From positions 1,858,501-1,922,500 of the forward strand of contig JAUIRK010000509.1 of assembly GCA_030549495.1 (NCBI GenBank): DNA of 64,000 nt, written 5' to 3'. Each line of letters begins with the position of its first letter. The first letter of the stretch is position 1. Positions 1 through 11,720 of the stretch are shown here, piece by piece. This DNA is from Nectonema munidae (taxonomy: Eukaryota > Nematomorpha > Nectonematoida > Nectonematidae). The position numbers and the translations under genes are program-made. The notes under the pieces were generated by a model. It had not been told where the DNA came from. It saw only the letters and a program-made list of their open reading frames with translations, and made no database searches.

Positions 1-650
1 TATTGCAATCTTGTGACAAATGGTTTAAACCACAAAATCGGCACAAGGGGTCTTTTAAACAATCAGTACTAATATGTCCATAACTTAAACATTTAAAGCA
101 TACTTTGAGAAATGGTTTAAAAAGAGAAACTGAGTGAGCAGAGGAATTTATAAAAATATATTTACTTGAGTGAACATAGCTGACCCATTCTTTGCTTACC
201 CTAAACCATTACAGAAGTCAGATTTCTTAAATAGACTTAACTTAAAAACTTTTAATAGAGAATTTTCAGGTATTTTATTTTGCATACAAATACCTTCCTT
301 AATTTTATCTATACTAACTGTATTATCTATGTTCCTTATTACAAAAGTCGGCAATCTTTGAATTAATCTTTCAAAAACATAGTCATTTGTTGTCAAAAAA
401 GCTTCAAGTCGGCTTCGAGAATCATCATCTGAAGATTCGATGAGCAAGGAGCCATCGTGACACTTTTTCTATTTAAAACGGTTTTTGAAGAATTATAGCT
501 TGCTTTCATCACCATCTCTGAAAATGATGGTTTAGATGTTATACTAAGTGGTGTAAAATTTGATGTTTTCTTTGAAATAACATCTTTGATAGCTGAAATT
601 TCTGCAGATAACGATGTTATCTTTAGATTTAGATAGAATATACCAGGCAT
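1..650 (-). mobile_element. Non-LTR retrotransposon ORF1 (gag-like) fragment
   Basis: Read on the minus strand, this holds pieces of a LINE ORF1 protein, the nucleic-acid-binding chaperone of I/Jockey-type elements. The end nearest position 1 encodes two zinc knuckles in the order CFKCLSYGHISTDC then CRFCGLNHLSQDC. Upstream (393-650 and 196-447, in different frames) is a basic stretch and a segment with RLPTFVIRNID, similar in style to the RNA-recognition-like fold that precedes the knuckles in these proteins. The frame changes near 400-447, and stops lie between the fold and the knuckles, so the copy is dead. It is cut by the window edge, so any ORF2 would lie to the left. Family assignment rests on knuckle spacing and context. 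Confidence 0.6.
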
Positions 651-1738
651 GATTTACGATACGAAAGAAGCGTACAATATTACATACTTCTATAGAAGTA
701 TTATATAATTTTCCCATATCTCAACTGTAATAAGACCTTAGGCTGTCTTTATTTCTGATTCCCTTATAAATAGAATAAAAAAGTCCTCATTGAAATAAAT
801 AAAGCAAAAAACAATTGAAACCCTAAACAAAATAAGTGTCTGATCTTCAAACTAAATCTGATTAGTCAGTCAATCAAATTTAAAATTTAGATTATATTGC
901 AATAAATAAATAAACTTAGGTTCAGAAATTATTTCTCACATTTTACCTTATACATTATAGAATTCACGTTGTGTGATCATCACCATGGTGCAATATCCAT
1001 ATTTAGAAATTTTTCATTGCTTAAATGCAGGGTGGGCACACTGATAAACAGGCATTAATTAATAACTTGACCAATGATATATTATAGAGTAGAGCATCTC
1101 ACCTCAACATCATTCATTAACAGATCTAAAAAATCAAAAGTAAGATTATTCCGATTGTAAATACATTGATATTATAAATAATCATATTTAAGTCTAGCTT
1201 TTCAGTAATTTTTTTTATTTTGATAGCCTTAAAAAATATAGGAATGATTTAGTTTTGTATTAATTATAAACAAATGTTAATTAAATTGTATTGAAGAAGA
1301 AAATGTTAAAATATCAATTAAATAAAATTACACATATGAAAATAACCTCATTTATGTTACGGTCATCGTATATTTAAAACAAACGTCCCTACCATTTTTA
1401 AATACTCTGAACAAACTTATGGTGATTAACATCATTAAATATCAAAGTCTGATTAATTGAAAATTTTAAGAGTTATATTACAATGTCTGCGAATTATAAG
1501 TATTCTTTTGTCAAATATATGTCATAAAGAGTGGTTGTAAATAATTAGGGAGGTTCTTACCCTGAAATAGTCAGTTGGTGCGAGATCTTGTCGAAATTAA
1601 GAAACTAAATAGATATATTAGGTATGTAGGTAGTGCTAACTTGGGGATTTGTAAGGATGGGAGGTGGGTTTATGATCTAAAATAGAAGTAAGAAAACTTA
1701 GTGAGGTGAAAAGTATGATCTTGGTTGCTTGTGTATGG
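651..1738. other. Intergenic A+T-rich stretch, nothing recognised
   Basis: I see no open frame of note, RNA gene or clear repeat here. Composition is uniformly A+T-rich. Confidence 0.6.
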
Positions 1739-2067
1739 TTATGCAATGGTGTTTGATAAGGGTGGAGTTAAGTGTTGATGGATAGAGAGGAATGGTTCCA
1801 TTATATTAAGGAAAAGAAAGATGTGGTGAATGATTTTGGGGTATGATAAGAAGTTTAGTAGAGAAGAGGGAAGATCTTTAAAATGTAAATGTGCTTTCTC
1901 AATGAGTTTGGTTCGTTCTGATGAAAATATTGGACAGTAGAGAATAATGTGAATTGGAGTTTCGATATGAGGGCAGCCAAATCTGCAAAAAGGGTTAGAG
2001 TGCAAATTAAAATTTCTTTATTATCAACCCTAGGCAAAATCATTGAAAAAATCCTGCTAAAGCGCAC
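1739..2067 (-). mobile_element. LINE ORF2 C-terminal fragment (CCHC-type tail)
   Basis: The minus-strand frame encodes CRFGCPHIETPIHIILYCP, a Cys-His pattern (C-x3-C-x7-H-x4-C, preceded by a short basic stretch) that closes the ORF2 proteins of many non-LTR retrotransposons (Jockey, I and R1 groups) after the reverse transcriptase. The stop is close to 1739. No reverse transcriptase is visible upstream (higher coordinates), so this is an isolated 3' piece. It cannot be the ORF2 of the ORF1 fragment at 1-650, because on this strand it lies upstream of it. Confidence is moderate because the piece is short. Confidence 0.5.
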
Positions 2068-3345
2068 AATCCATTACATCCTCAAAAATAGATATATTAA
2101 AATAATATCATTCAAAAAAATTTAGAAATTATTATATAAACTACAAATAATTATTTAAAATTGTGTGAAATAAGTTCCTCCAGTCTCCATATTAGCCCAA
2201 GTACATTTTTTTTAAAAAATGACAATAAAACTCTGTTATATTAAGTGATATTTTAAATTATAATACCAATTAAAATTTTTGAATTTTATTGTTCGTTCTC
2301 TGAAAAAATAGGTGTTCCATTTTTTGGCACACTGGTCGGATTCAATGACAAATTTAATGCGATTGAAATTTATATATACACTTTCTAAATTTGTATATAA
2401 AAGTACTCTTTTTTTCAATAAAACGATTTATTTAATTTTACAACTTTTTTACAAAATAGGACTAGTATTTTGATTCAAGATGCAAAAAGGCCTTTTTTTG
2501 GCTTGTTTTTATCTCCTGCCTTCAATCATAACAGGAATCTCAATTGAAGTTGATTTTTCTTGAATGTATCATATCTAATTCTATAGGTTCTATAATATAT
2601 TTTTTATATCGGATATCAATTTATCTAAAATTACCAAACCAAACTTTGTGGAGTATCTCCGAGAGCTTAACGTTGTGATATTATGTGTCACAGAAATGCA
2701 GGCATTCATATAGAATTTTTTGATAGAAAATATTTCAAATATATAACTTATGTTTTTTTTTGCCGGGTAATGTGCGATTGCCTGTAAACCAGCATAGGTG
2801 GCTTATGTATGGTGGCGCATCAAACTAACTTACAAACTATGTTTCTGCTATTTATTTTACCCTTTTTAGTGATTACGAAATTAGAGAAAAATATTACCTT
2901 AAATATGTATAACAAAAATTTATTACTATTTTATTAATTTTATATATATGATATTTTATAGTGCAAGCGACGCAAAGTCCGAAAAAATGTCCACGTCATA
3001 TTTAACACATTCAGTAGTTGGTCTTTTCAAAGAGCTGATTTTTGAGCTATTGATAAACTTCGATATATCACTCTTAGAATCATCAATTTTGCTTTTTTTA
3101 GAGAAAGTTTGTTTGTCTTTATTTTCAAACAAGACCTAAGTCTTCTTATGAAGTCTTTGGAGATGACGTTTTAAATTGGATGGGGAACTTTCTGTTTTTA
3201 ATTTTGTTATATGAGCTTTACAAAATTTTCATTGCTTGAATCGAACATGGAAAATATCTTTCTTCTTTGAAATAATTATAAACATCACTCACACTGGGAA
3301 TTTTTAATCAGAGAACGAAAAAATAGGAGAATTAAAACATGAAAT
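2068..3345. other. Intergenic A+T-rich stretch, nothing recognised
   Basis: No supported gene or repeat. Short open frames on both strands lack family similarity and look like chance openings in A+T-rich DNA. Confidence 0.55.
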
Positions 3346-4186
3346 AAAATTAATCTTCTTCTTCTTCTTCTTTTGCAGCTTTACCCATTTCTATATGGGA
3401 TCGCTGTTTGCTATGAGTATCTTCCATCTTCTCCTGTCCAAAGCCAGTTCGCAGTCTTTTTTCAAGTCAATCTTCTTCTTCCTGCCATCAGCTACAACAC
3501 AATCCATCCATCTCATCTTTGGTCTTCCCCTTCTTCTTTTGCCTTCTACATCTTGCTCCATCATCTTTCTCTCAATACTTTCTTAACCTTTTCTAAAGAC
3601 ATGGCCAAACCATCTCAAGCGCTCTTCTTCCATCTTATTCCCCATTCTTGTGACTTTGACACTTTTCCTAATTACTTCGTTTTTTATTCTATCTTTTCTG
3701 TTCACTCCACTCATCCATTTTAGCATCTTCATTTCAGCAACTTCTAATTTCTTTTCATTGCTTTTCTTTACTGCCAAGGTCTCCACTCCATATAGCATAG
3801 CAGGTCTTATGACTGTTTTGTAAATTTTTCCTTTAAGTTTGATAGGCATTTTTCTGTCACAAAGTACTCCTGAAACATCACGCCAATTTTTCCAACCTGA
3901 CTGAATTTTCTATTTATCTCCACATCTTCTCTGCCATTTTCCATCATAGTTGAACCAAGATAGATGAAATTTTTTACTCTTCTTATTACTTCTCCCTCTA
4001 TCTTTAAACCTTTCATATTATCGTCAATATCATCATGTACATTCCTATCATTCATCACTAGATACTCTGTCTTGTTTATATTTATTTTTTAAACCCCTGC
4101 TTTCTAAAACTTGAACCCACTTTTCAAGTTTTCTTTTAACTCCTTCTTTTGTTTCACTAACTTTCACTAAAAAAAAAAAATTAATC
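3346..4186 (-). mobile_element. 5'-truncated RTE-like LINE with possible 10-bp target duplication
   Basis: Three minus-strand frames, one after another, encode the C-terminal part of an RTE-type ORF2. 4170 downward gives the segment after the catalytic box (VSETKEGVKRKLEKW, with VLESRGL). 4058-3807 gives LEGEV-like text and FIYLGSTM. 3849-3583 gives LKGKIYKTVIRPAMLYG and RLRWFGHV, hallmarks of this clade. The 3' end (lower coordinates) is a GAA-type simple repeat, seen on the plus strand as CTT repeats from 3355, a usual RTE tail. AAAATTAATC occurs at 3346-3355 and again at 4177-4186, flanking the fragment, and coding similarity stops at the right copy. Frame changes show decay. It is a dead 5'-truncated copy. 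Confidence 0.75.
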
Positions 4187-5394
4187 AATCTCATTAAATA
4201 AAAAAATTTAATAAAAGAAAAATTAAATTTTGTGAAATTTGAACAAATATTTTGCCACGATAGGAACATTTAAAATCAATTTCGTTTCCTCTTCTGACTC
4301 TGCTTCTTTATTTCCTATAAAAATCAATCGCTTCAGTTTCATGCTGATGCATAAAATTGAAAAGTTTTTTTTATAATTAAAAACAAAGTTTTAATATTTT
4401 TCTAAAAAAATCAATATTTGTGTTCTACACAGTTAACTACATTAATTCTAAATAAAAAATTTAAAATTGGTGTATGAAATATCAAATTGAAAATTTTTTG
4501 CATTTCTATGTTTTTATTTTAAATATAAACTTTTCACGTTAGAAATTTGGAAACAATACAGGTTTGCCCCTTTTCTAAGAAAATATTAAAATTTTTAATT
4601 TATAATCTAAATAATATTTATAATTTTATAGATAATTTTTGGCTGATGTTGGATATTCACTTTGCTTATTTGTTAAATTATTGCAATTATGATAATTTTC
4701 AGACATTTACAGATAAAAAATTTCTAAAGTGGTTATCATAATGAACAAATTTGCCCCTCGAAAAAGATTTAATTATTTTTTAGAATATTATTAAGATTTT
4801 GAAGTGCTTCGCCATCCAACTTTGTTGATAAAAATGATAATAGCATTTGATTAGAAATGTTGCATTTCAAAGTGGTCGTATCAACCAATGTTAGAGCTTA
4901 ATTTTACTAGAAAGAATAACTAAAATTTGATACAAAATAGGAAATTATTGAAAAATATGGATGAGTTTTGAAAGAGTAAATACTTTCTATAAATTTTGCA
5001 AACTGTCACTGAACTTTGAGGAGGAAATCTTTTTATGAAAACAACTTCATGCGTTGAGTCATGAAAGATGTTTGTTTACTAACTGGAGTTTATACAATCT
5101 TAATGTTTTCTTCATTTCTTAGAAACAAACTGAATAATTTTGCGAATGAAAACTAAATCTGTCTTTGACATGATCTTCACCATGCCAAGATACTTCATGC
5201 TCGATGTGTAAATGTAATGGAGCCTCTTGCTTTGGAGTCAAAACTTTACGAGTAAATAACATCCTATTTAGGTACACTTGTTTACACTGTACATCAATAA
5301 CACTGAAAGTATGTGTGGAGAAAAACAGAAAGGGTTTTACGCGCAATACTCCATTTTGACTCTTTGAAACAACTGAAGTCACCATACCTCAAAG
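4187..5394. other. Upstream region of the IRF2BP-like gene
   Basis: No gene is recognised. The last few hundred bases should contain the promoter and 5' untranslated region of the gene starting at 5395, but I see no TATA box or other element that stands out from the A+T-rich background. A minus-strand open frame (5119-5385, 88 residues) abuts the start. It resembles nothing I know. Confidence 0.5.
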
Positions 5395-5687
5395 ATGGAA
5401 GAATATAGGAGAGGAAAGGAAGTTTGTTTTTTGTGCGATCTTCCAAAAGTACCCTGGGCTATGATAAACGACTTCACTGAAAATGTGTGTCGCGGATGCG
5501 TCAACTACGAAGGAGTGGAACGTGTGGAAAGTGTCATTTCTCTGGCCAAGCTCTACAAAAGACTTTACTACAAGCACAACCTTTGCTGCGTGCCCTATTT
5601 CAATGAGCCAAGTCGGCCTTTGAATCTTCATCCCCAAAACCACTCTTCCTACCTTGCACTTCAAAGAAGAGGAGAACAGCATCCAAC
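5395..5687 (+). CDS. IRF2BP: IRF2BP-like transcriptional co-regulator, exon 1 (C4 zinc finger)
   Basis: First coding exon of an interferon regulatory factor 2-binding protein homologue. The start reads [20 protein letters not shown], followed by [20 protein letters not shown]. This matches the near-invariant N-terminal IRF2BP C4 zinc finger (zinc ligands here C11, C14, C32, C35), which in vertebrates sits at the very N-terminus. The ATG at 5395 is chosen because it lies 10 codons before the first cysteine, as in the family. The exon ends at a GTAAGA donor (5688-5689) after 97 codons plus two bases. Family members are nuclear corepressors/co-regulators that pair this finger with a C-terminal RING. 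The matching RING lies at 17.5-19.6 kb on the same strand. Confidence 0.93.
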
Positions 5688-6939
5688 GTAAGAAGCTTTT
5701 AAATTGCGGCGCTTGTATAATCTCTGTCCCCAGTCTATACGGAGGTGACTTCGGGGTGAAAACCAAGCTAAGGCAATCAAACAGTATTTGAACATGTCTA
5801 AATTAATTAATATGAAGTGAGTACGCTATACTTTGTATAGGGACAAGAAAAATTGTCTGTCCCTCTTCACTCTTCGCCCTCAGCAGTTTTCTGTACGCGC
5901 TCCCCTCTCCCAAAAATTTTACTTTTGTGCCCGACGAAATGTCCAATGTATAATACCAAAAATCTTGAATTCCTTCCTAACTCTTTCGTATTTCTAGGAC
6001 TCTAGGAACTAAATACAATCTAGAGGAAATTGGACACATTCTTGGCGTCTCTGTGTCATTAAGTGATGAAGTAAAGATCATTTGCTGATATTCCCCCTCA
6101 TTCATGCAAATCACTTTATATTTCTCATTTCTACAAAAATGAAAATCAGAATAACTTCTCTATAGAGAATGCCATTTCAAACTTTATATTATTATATCTA
6201 AAAAATAAAATATTTTTACAGGGGGTTTGATGAAAAAAAAGTTAATAAAGAAAAGTTTTATGTCTATAAAAAGATAACTGAAGTTTGTTTAGTTGCCAAC
6301 TTTGAGTAGCAAATTACATATTGCAAATTTGTTTTAATTTCAACAATAACTCCAATATTTTCCCAAAAAATATTGATTGCGAATATGATGGTATTATTTA
6401 TTTTTCATTAAAATCAATCAAACCTGTGAAAAAATCAATCAAATCTGTCAATGAATGCCAAAGATATAAACTTCAAAATATATCATAATTCCACATTTTT
6501 GACTTAATATTGTTATAATTTTTTTTATTTTAAAAGGCAACTTTGGGTGATTAATTCATGTAAAAATAATTCACTTGGGAGTAAATTGGCTTTCAGAACT
6601 GACTTAACACTAAACATTTTCTTCTCAGTGTTTTTAAATACACTGTAAATCGATCATGCTCAATTTGATTATGAAAATATTTTTGTCATTCTAGATTTAA
6701 ATTAAATTGCGTTTACTGTTTACTTATGTTTAATTTGTGGTCCTTTTTTTATATCATTTTGAACAATTTTATCCTATTTAGTAAATCTGTTTTTCTCTAT
6801 TACATCATGCCGTTATTTTGTCAAATATACACAGGCAATGAAGACTACATTCCAATGTGGTCAAAATGGTTATATATTTAATTAATTCGACACAACATTG
6901 ACTTTTATATATTTAAGCTCAATCGATAAAATAAATTTC

Positions 6940-7400
6940 AATTTTTCCAACCTCATTGAATTCTTCTATTTATTTCAACATCTTCTTTGCCATTCTCCAT
7001 CATGCTTGAGCCAAGATATTTGAAACTTTTCACTTTTGGACTGACCTTCCAGCTTTATACTTCTGCCATTTCTTGCTATTTCTTCATCTACATCCTTTCT
7101 ATTCATCACTAAATATTCTGTTTTAACTTTACTAATTTTCAAGCCTCTACTTTCCAACACGCTACGCCATTCTTCAAGCCTTTCTTCAACTTCTTCACTT
7201 GTTTTTCCAACCAAAACTACATCATCAGCACATGTAATAATCCTTTTCTTAAATCTTCTGTGAGTACGACAAATACTACATTAAATAAAAGGACTAAGAC
7301 TTGAACCTTGGTGTAAGCCAACCTTAACATCAAACTCTTCTCTTTTCCCAAATACCGTCTTTACACGTGTCTGCAAGGCGAGTAAAAGTCAATAAAGTCA
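6940..7400 (-). mobile_element. RTE-like LINE reverse-transcriptase fragment
   Basis: The minus strand encodes the core of an RTE-clade reverse transcriptase. Around 7380-7290 is VGLHQGSSLSPF, the QG-x-SLSP motif. Around 7235-7215 is CADDVVLVGK, the catalytic -DD- box with C where F or Y is usual. Then follow EEVEERLEEWRSVLESRGLK and SKVKTEYLV. At the low-coordinate end the sequence resembles the interior of the 3.4-4.2 kb copy (both have a run reading AATTTTTCCAACCT) and then stops, so both ends are missing. A stop after the SLSP motif and later frame loss show it is dead. It is a different copy, perhaps subfamily, from the ones at 3.4 and 47.8 kb. Confidence 0.75.
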
Positions 7401-7545
7401 ATTTTGCTTTGAGCCTTGGAAATGTTTCAAAAAGAATCTTTTCATTTATTTAGCTGCTTGAATGATGATAATCATTTGTATCTTTTTTAAGTCAACAAAA
7501 GTCAATTTTTTGTTATTCAGTCAATAAAGTCAATTTTTGTTTTGA
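7387..7545. repeat. Clustered GTCAATTTT-type short repeats
   Basis: At least four irregular iterations of (A)AGTCAATAAAGTCAATTTT or AGTCAACAAAAGTCAATTTT occur here, immediately beyond the 5' break of the RTE fragment. The same motif recurs at 16487-16550. It may be part of a dispersed element or a degenerated minisatellite. Its function is unknown. Confidence 0.45.
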
Positions 7546-9322
7546 AATATAATTTTTGACTACTTAGCATAAATACTTTTCTATTTTTCAATATTTGTTT
7601 TCATTTCTCACGAATTTTTCAAAAAATGTGTATATAGCTCTTTTAAATGTTTTTTTTATCAATGGTAGATGTTTCCATCAACTTAAAATTTGAATCCTTA
7701 ATTCCAATAATTAATTCTAAATAATATTATCGATTAATTAACCTTCAAAATTTTATAAATTGGATCAAACTACAACAAATGAAAGTATCAAATAAATATA
7801 TAGTTTTAAATTTCAATTAATAAACGGGTTTGTTAATAAGGAACCCTCTTGAACTCGGCTCTGAAGCTTATTTTCAATCGAAATATAAAATGTATTTCTT
7901 TTTACACAATTTTAGTTTTTAAAAATTTTATTTATTTTTAGTAACTTTTTGAAAGAGGCGCTGATTAGATCGCCTGCCTCTCTCTCCATCAAAACATCGG
8001 CACGGTACTGCATATATTGTAATGTATTTCTTTATACCCCAATAGGACTTCTATTGTTGTGCTTACAATTCGTTATCAGCTTGAAGTGTGTACTTCATTT
8101 CTCCTATACTTTATATGGTATCTAATTTTGCTCTTTATTCTGAATTGCTTCTTTTATCAGGAATTCATTTTATGCAATCTATATTTGAAAAAACCTTTTC
8201 AGAGATTTATTTAGTCCATAGTTTTATCGATTCTGATATTTTCTCTTGAAGAAAAATTCTTTGTCGTTCTTGACTTTTTTATTAAACTATGTGTTGTATT
8301 ATTAGATGATATGGACAGATATTACTTTGGATTAACCGATCCTCTTTCAAAATCCATGTTCTTTATGAAAGCATTCATAATTATCTTTTTATAATTGCAA
8401 AAAGTTTTCCACTTTTATTTTTTAAAGGACTCTATATATCCCGGTGGTGGTACAATGTGGAGTTTTTCGCGATTTGTACGGACATTGCACTCCAAGTTTC
8501 ATAAAATTTCATAAAAGCTTGATTGTACTTACATGATTCTTTGAAGCGTGAATAACAATAGTCAGTCCTCCTCAGCCTTGACAAATAGGAAAGCCATAAA
8601 GTATGGATTCCATTTTCCCCAATAGTGGATAGATGCGCTGGCAGCGTGAGTATTGGGGCTTCTTGAAGAGTTGGTTAATAAACTGAAATTAGCCAGCAAT
8701 CTTGTGTTCTTGTTTTTCAGGGGAACAAGATAAGATGGAATGCGCCCTTTTGCAAATGTTGCACTTTTGTAGCAGAAGCAGGATGAGTAGGTTAGTAGCA
8801 GCCAATGGCATCCTCCGCTCCAGCATCATACTTTCATATATATATATCTGCAGCTTATACGTGTCAAAGCGTTTGAGGATGCTTCGAAAGATGTAGCCGT
8901 TTCTGAATCTCAGGCCCCCTAATTCATCTGTTTTCCCTTTGCTGTTGTCCACCTTTTTGACTCATTAAGCAAAAAATAGACACACATTTGAACACGGTTT
9001 ATAACTTTATTGCATTTTGGCTGAAGTATTGGAAAGAACAATCTTTGCCATTTTTGCGTTCAAAATTTTAGCTATTTTTGTCTAATTTGAGTTCATATTT
9101 CATTTTGAGGATCATTTGGGCTTTGATGGTATTCTCGTCATCAAATATATGTTTTTTATGTTTCTTTGGATTTAGGGGCGTGATGAAGGTATTCAAGTTT
9201 GTATTTCTGGTTTAGGTGCTGGGTTTTCAAGTTCAAAAATATATATGTCTGTATTTTGCGAGGATTTTAAAATACGCGTGTGTCTGTTAGTATGCGCTGT
9301 GAATGAGTCGTTTCGTCTATTA

Positions 9323-9400
9323 CAGAGGTCGGCAAACAAGTGCCTGCGGACCGCATGCTCCCTTTCAAAGCTTTTTATGCAACCGGCTAAGGTAAAGTTA
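9323..9400. mobile_element. hAT-type transposon terminus
   Basis: Starting at 9323 the sequence reads CAGAGGTCGGCAAACAAGTG and continues through a GCGGACCGCATGC stretch. This is the style of many hAT terminal inverted repeats (CAG-x-GGTCGGCAAAC, then GCGG-CC-GCATGC). I did not find the opposite end nearby, so the element length is unknown. It may be a broken copy. Confidence 0.4.
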
Positions 9401-10903
9401 TTTACGCTCATTGCTCGTTAATATACTATCATTGATGCAAAAAATTTTGATTGATTGTAAAATTTTCGATATTCAAACTACATCCCTTCTTTTTATATTT
9501 CTCCTCTTTAATTTTTCAAAGTTGAGATTGTAATTCTTACTTTGGATTTATATTCATTGTTTCAAGTGTATAATCGGGTATTTATTTGTAAAAAATGCTT
9601 ATAATTGACAATATTCTTTCATGATTACATTTTCTTACAGATGTTTTACCTTAAAAATTAAAAATTTGTTGAAAAAATATAAAGCGCTTTATTATATGCT
9701 AAAAAGTATGAATCAATAAATTTTCAATGAAATTCAACTTTAAAATATTGTTCAGTTGTTTAAAATGTTGTCTCTGCCACTTTAATAAGTATAGGCCACT
9801 TTTCTTTAGCACACGGCCTTTCATTTTCAAATGCAGTCCTTTCACCAAAAAGTTTGCTCCGCAAGAAGGCTATGTCTTTTTATGTGTAATTTTGGGATGC
9901 GTTCAGAGCAGTCACAACTCAAAGAAATGGCAAAATTTGTCACTTCTCAACCCTTTGAAGGTTGACGAGAAATTTTAACACTAATGTTAATTTAAAGCTG
10001 ATGATTTTCATTTCATGGTACAGCCCTGGCCCTCAAAGGCCTAAATAAGGCGCGAAGAAGTAACAAATTAAATGTTAGTTTGCTTGATCATTTGGTTTGG
10101 TTAGTTTTTCAGAGAGTTAGTTGGTTGGTTAATTACTGATCTATCTAGTTTGTTTTTCAGTAAAATTTTAATGAACATTTTGTAGACAGTTTAAAAAAGT
10201 ACCCTGCTCGTTTTTTATTGACTCTTTCAGATATTTTTAAACCTTAAATGCAAAAATAGAGACCAGAAATGAAAGCAGTATGCTCGATTCAGTATAAATT
10301 TTATGTCAAATTTGAATGAATATTTTGTTAGAAAAATTTATCATTAATCAAAATTTTGATTGACATTTTCTAAAAATTAGCCATGTTTATTGAAAAATGT
10401 GCATCTTCAAAGCTGTATGACATTAAATTACAGATCATATCAAAAATTTGTTAAAAATGTTAACTTTTGATTCTATGCAGCCAGCGATTTTAGGAAAAGT
10501 CACAAAATTGAAAGGGATATGGTTCAGCCACTTTGGTACAATAACTTTTTGGTATCCCCGTTGGTCTTGCCAGACTACTGATATGTATTTATTAATAATG
10601 TTAAAAAAATTCCTTCTTGGAATCGCCTTCCTCTACAATTTAATTTAGCGCGGGCTCTGGTTCCATGACATGTTGGATCTGGATGCTTCTTTACATTTGT
10701 TATTTTATTAATAAGCCCACTGACATTTAATCTGATTGTTCCTATCCAATATTTTACATGAAATATGTGTTACAATTTAAAATGTCAACTTTAAGTTGGT
10801 CTTCGATTGAAGCTTAGGAAAATAATTAAGATTTTTTGGTTTGAGGTCCACTTAATATTTTAGATCTTATTGAGAAAGAGGGAGAGTGCAGTAAATTCAA
10901 CAC

Positions 10904-11000
10904 TTAACCCATTCAGTACCAATGCCCGGAAGAGAACGCAGACGACTTCAGTAATCTATATTTAATTCTATTCAAAAGAAGAGTCCGTCTGAGATTCCTC
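10904..11000 (+). mobile_element. Partial relative of the TTAA-flanked MITE
   Basis: TTAA followed by CCCATTCAGTACCAATGCC resembles the left end of the two better copies at 11.7 and 12.6 kb (CCCATTTAAGACCAA), and the internal AACGCAGACGA motif follows. No right end is visible, so the copy is truncated or too diverged. It sits about 100 bp before the proposed exon 2. Confidence 0.4.
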
Positions 11001-11105
11001 AGCAGCATTGATACAAAAATGGCTTAAAATAACTTTATTTTCTACCTTATGCTTTTCGAACTTGATAGCTATCGCTTCTAATGTTGCATTCCCTGATTTA
11101 AATAG

Positions 11106-11257
11106 GAGAGTTTTGCCTTTCAACGATTTCTATGCTAACCGTGCTATTTACAACAAAGACGCAAGAAACTCATTTTGTAGTTCTCAAATCGTTCCATCTC
11201 TCCCTTACTCAAACGCGAGCATGATGGAAAAAGAAAATAGTGATAATCCGAGCCATA
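11106..11257 (+). CDS. IRF2BP: IRF2BP-like gene, proposed exon 2
   Basis: Proposed internal exon. It opens after a pyrimidine-containing acceptor (ATTTAAATAG) and ends at a GTATGA donor. The frame (RVLPFNDFYANRAIYNK, then a Ser/Asn-rich stretch with NASMMEKEN) looks coding in composition and is richer in G+C than its surroundings. Phase fits exactly: exon 1 leaves two bases and this exon supplies one; this exon leaves one base and the next supplies two. The middle of IRF2BP proteins is poorly conserved and low in complexity, so similarity cannot confirm it. The open frame continues upstream to 11008, so an acceptor at 11067-11068 is an alternative, but that one is out of phase with exon 1. 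Confidence 0.5.
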
Positions 11258-11309
11258 GTATGACATCTTTTCACTTTTCAAGCAGGCATTGCATGTTTTC
11301 ACTCACTAG
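11258..11309 (+). other. Proposed 52-nt mini-intron
   Basis: GTATGA donor, a pyrimidine-rich middle and a CACTAG acceptor. It bridges two open frames that are otherwise out of register, and skips stops that would end either frame. If real it is very short beside the kilobase introns of the same gene. Confidence 0.4.
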
Positions 11310-11465
11310 ATAGAAAGTATATGGTTAGCAGCATAGCAGCTTCTTCTGGTCTTGGCAACGTCTACAGCTCACCCACGAAAGCAAAAAGGAACAGACTTTC
11401 CATAGACAATGACTTATTTTTAAGTTTAGGCTCTCCTTCCACACGATCACACCTCTTCAACGAAG
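11310..11465 (+). CDS. IRF2BP: IRF2BP-like gene, proposed exon 3
   Basis: Open frame with RKYMVSSIAASSGLGNVYSS followed by PTKAKRNRLSIDNDLFLSLG, ending at a strong donor AACGAAG|GTAAGC (GT at 11466-11467). The exon leaves one base, matching the two-base start of the exon at 17183. The Ser-rich, basic, Leu-containing text fits the disordered middle region of IRF2BP proteins but has no diagnostic motif. An acceptor at 11313 would also be in phase directly from exon 1, skipping exon 2. The strong donor and clean phase make a coding exon here likely; its 5' boundary is uncertain. Confidence 0.6.
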
Positions 11466-11720
11466 GTAAGCGATCCTTTCTTTTCACGAGTTATGCCCAA
11501 CTGGAGATGACATGTCAGCTTTTTGGGACATGATGGTGTGTGGGTCCATTTTTAAATTTAGAGCTGTCGAACACAAATTCTTCAATTACCTAACTACATA
11601 GTAATCGTTGAGATGTGTATTTTATACACATGGAATTTGTTGCTTATGTAATCAAGAAGACTTTTGTTGAGCCAAGCGCCTTTTGAATTGATATCTTTTA
11701 ATTACAAGCGTGTTCCTTCC

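Larger units (their letters stand above)
5688..11105 (+). other. Intron 1 of the IRF2BP-like gene
   Basis: About 5.4 kb from the GTAAGA donor to a proposed acceptor before 11106. It holds an RTE LINE fragment (6940-7400), clusters of a GTCAATTTT-type motif (7387-7545), a hAT terminus (9323) and part of a TTAA-flanked MITE relative (10904-11000). The rest, including 5690-6940, 7550-9300 and 9400-10900, is A+T-rich sequence in which I see no gene. Confidence 0.6.

Noticed and set aside
5389-5766. 125-codon minus-strand open frame over IRF2BP exon 1
   Set aside because: Antisense shadow of the zinc-finger exon, with no family similarity of its own.
8689-8952. Overlapping open frames on both strands at 8.7-8.95 kb
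   Set aside because: No known motif, no plausible splice phase with the IRF2BP exons, and mutual antisense overlap. Treated as chance.
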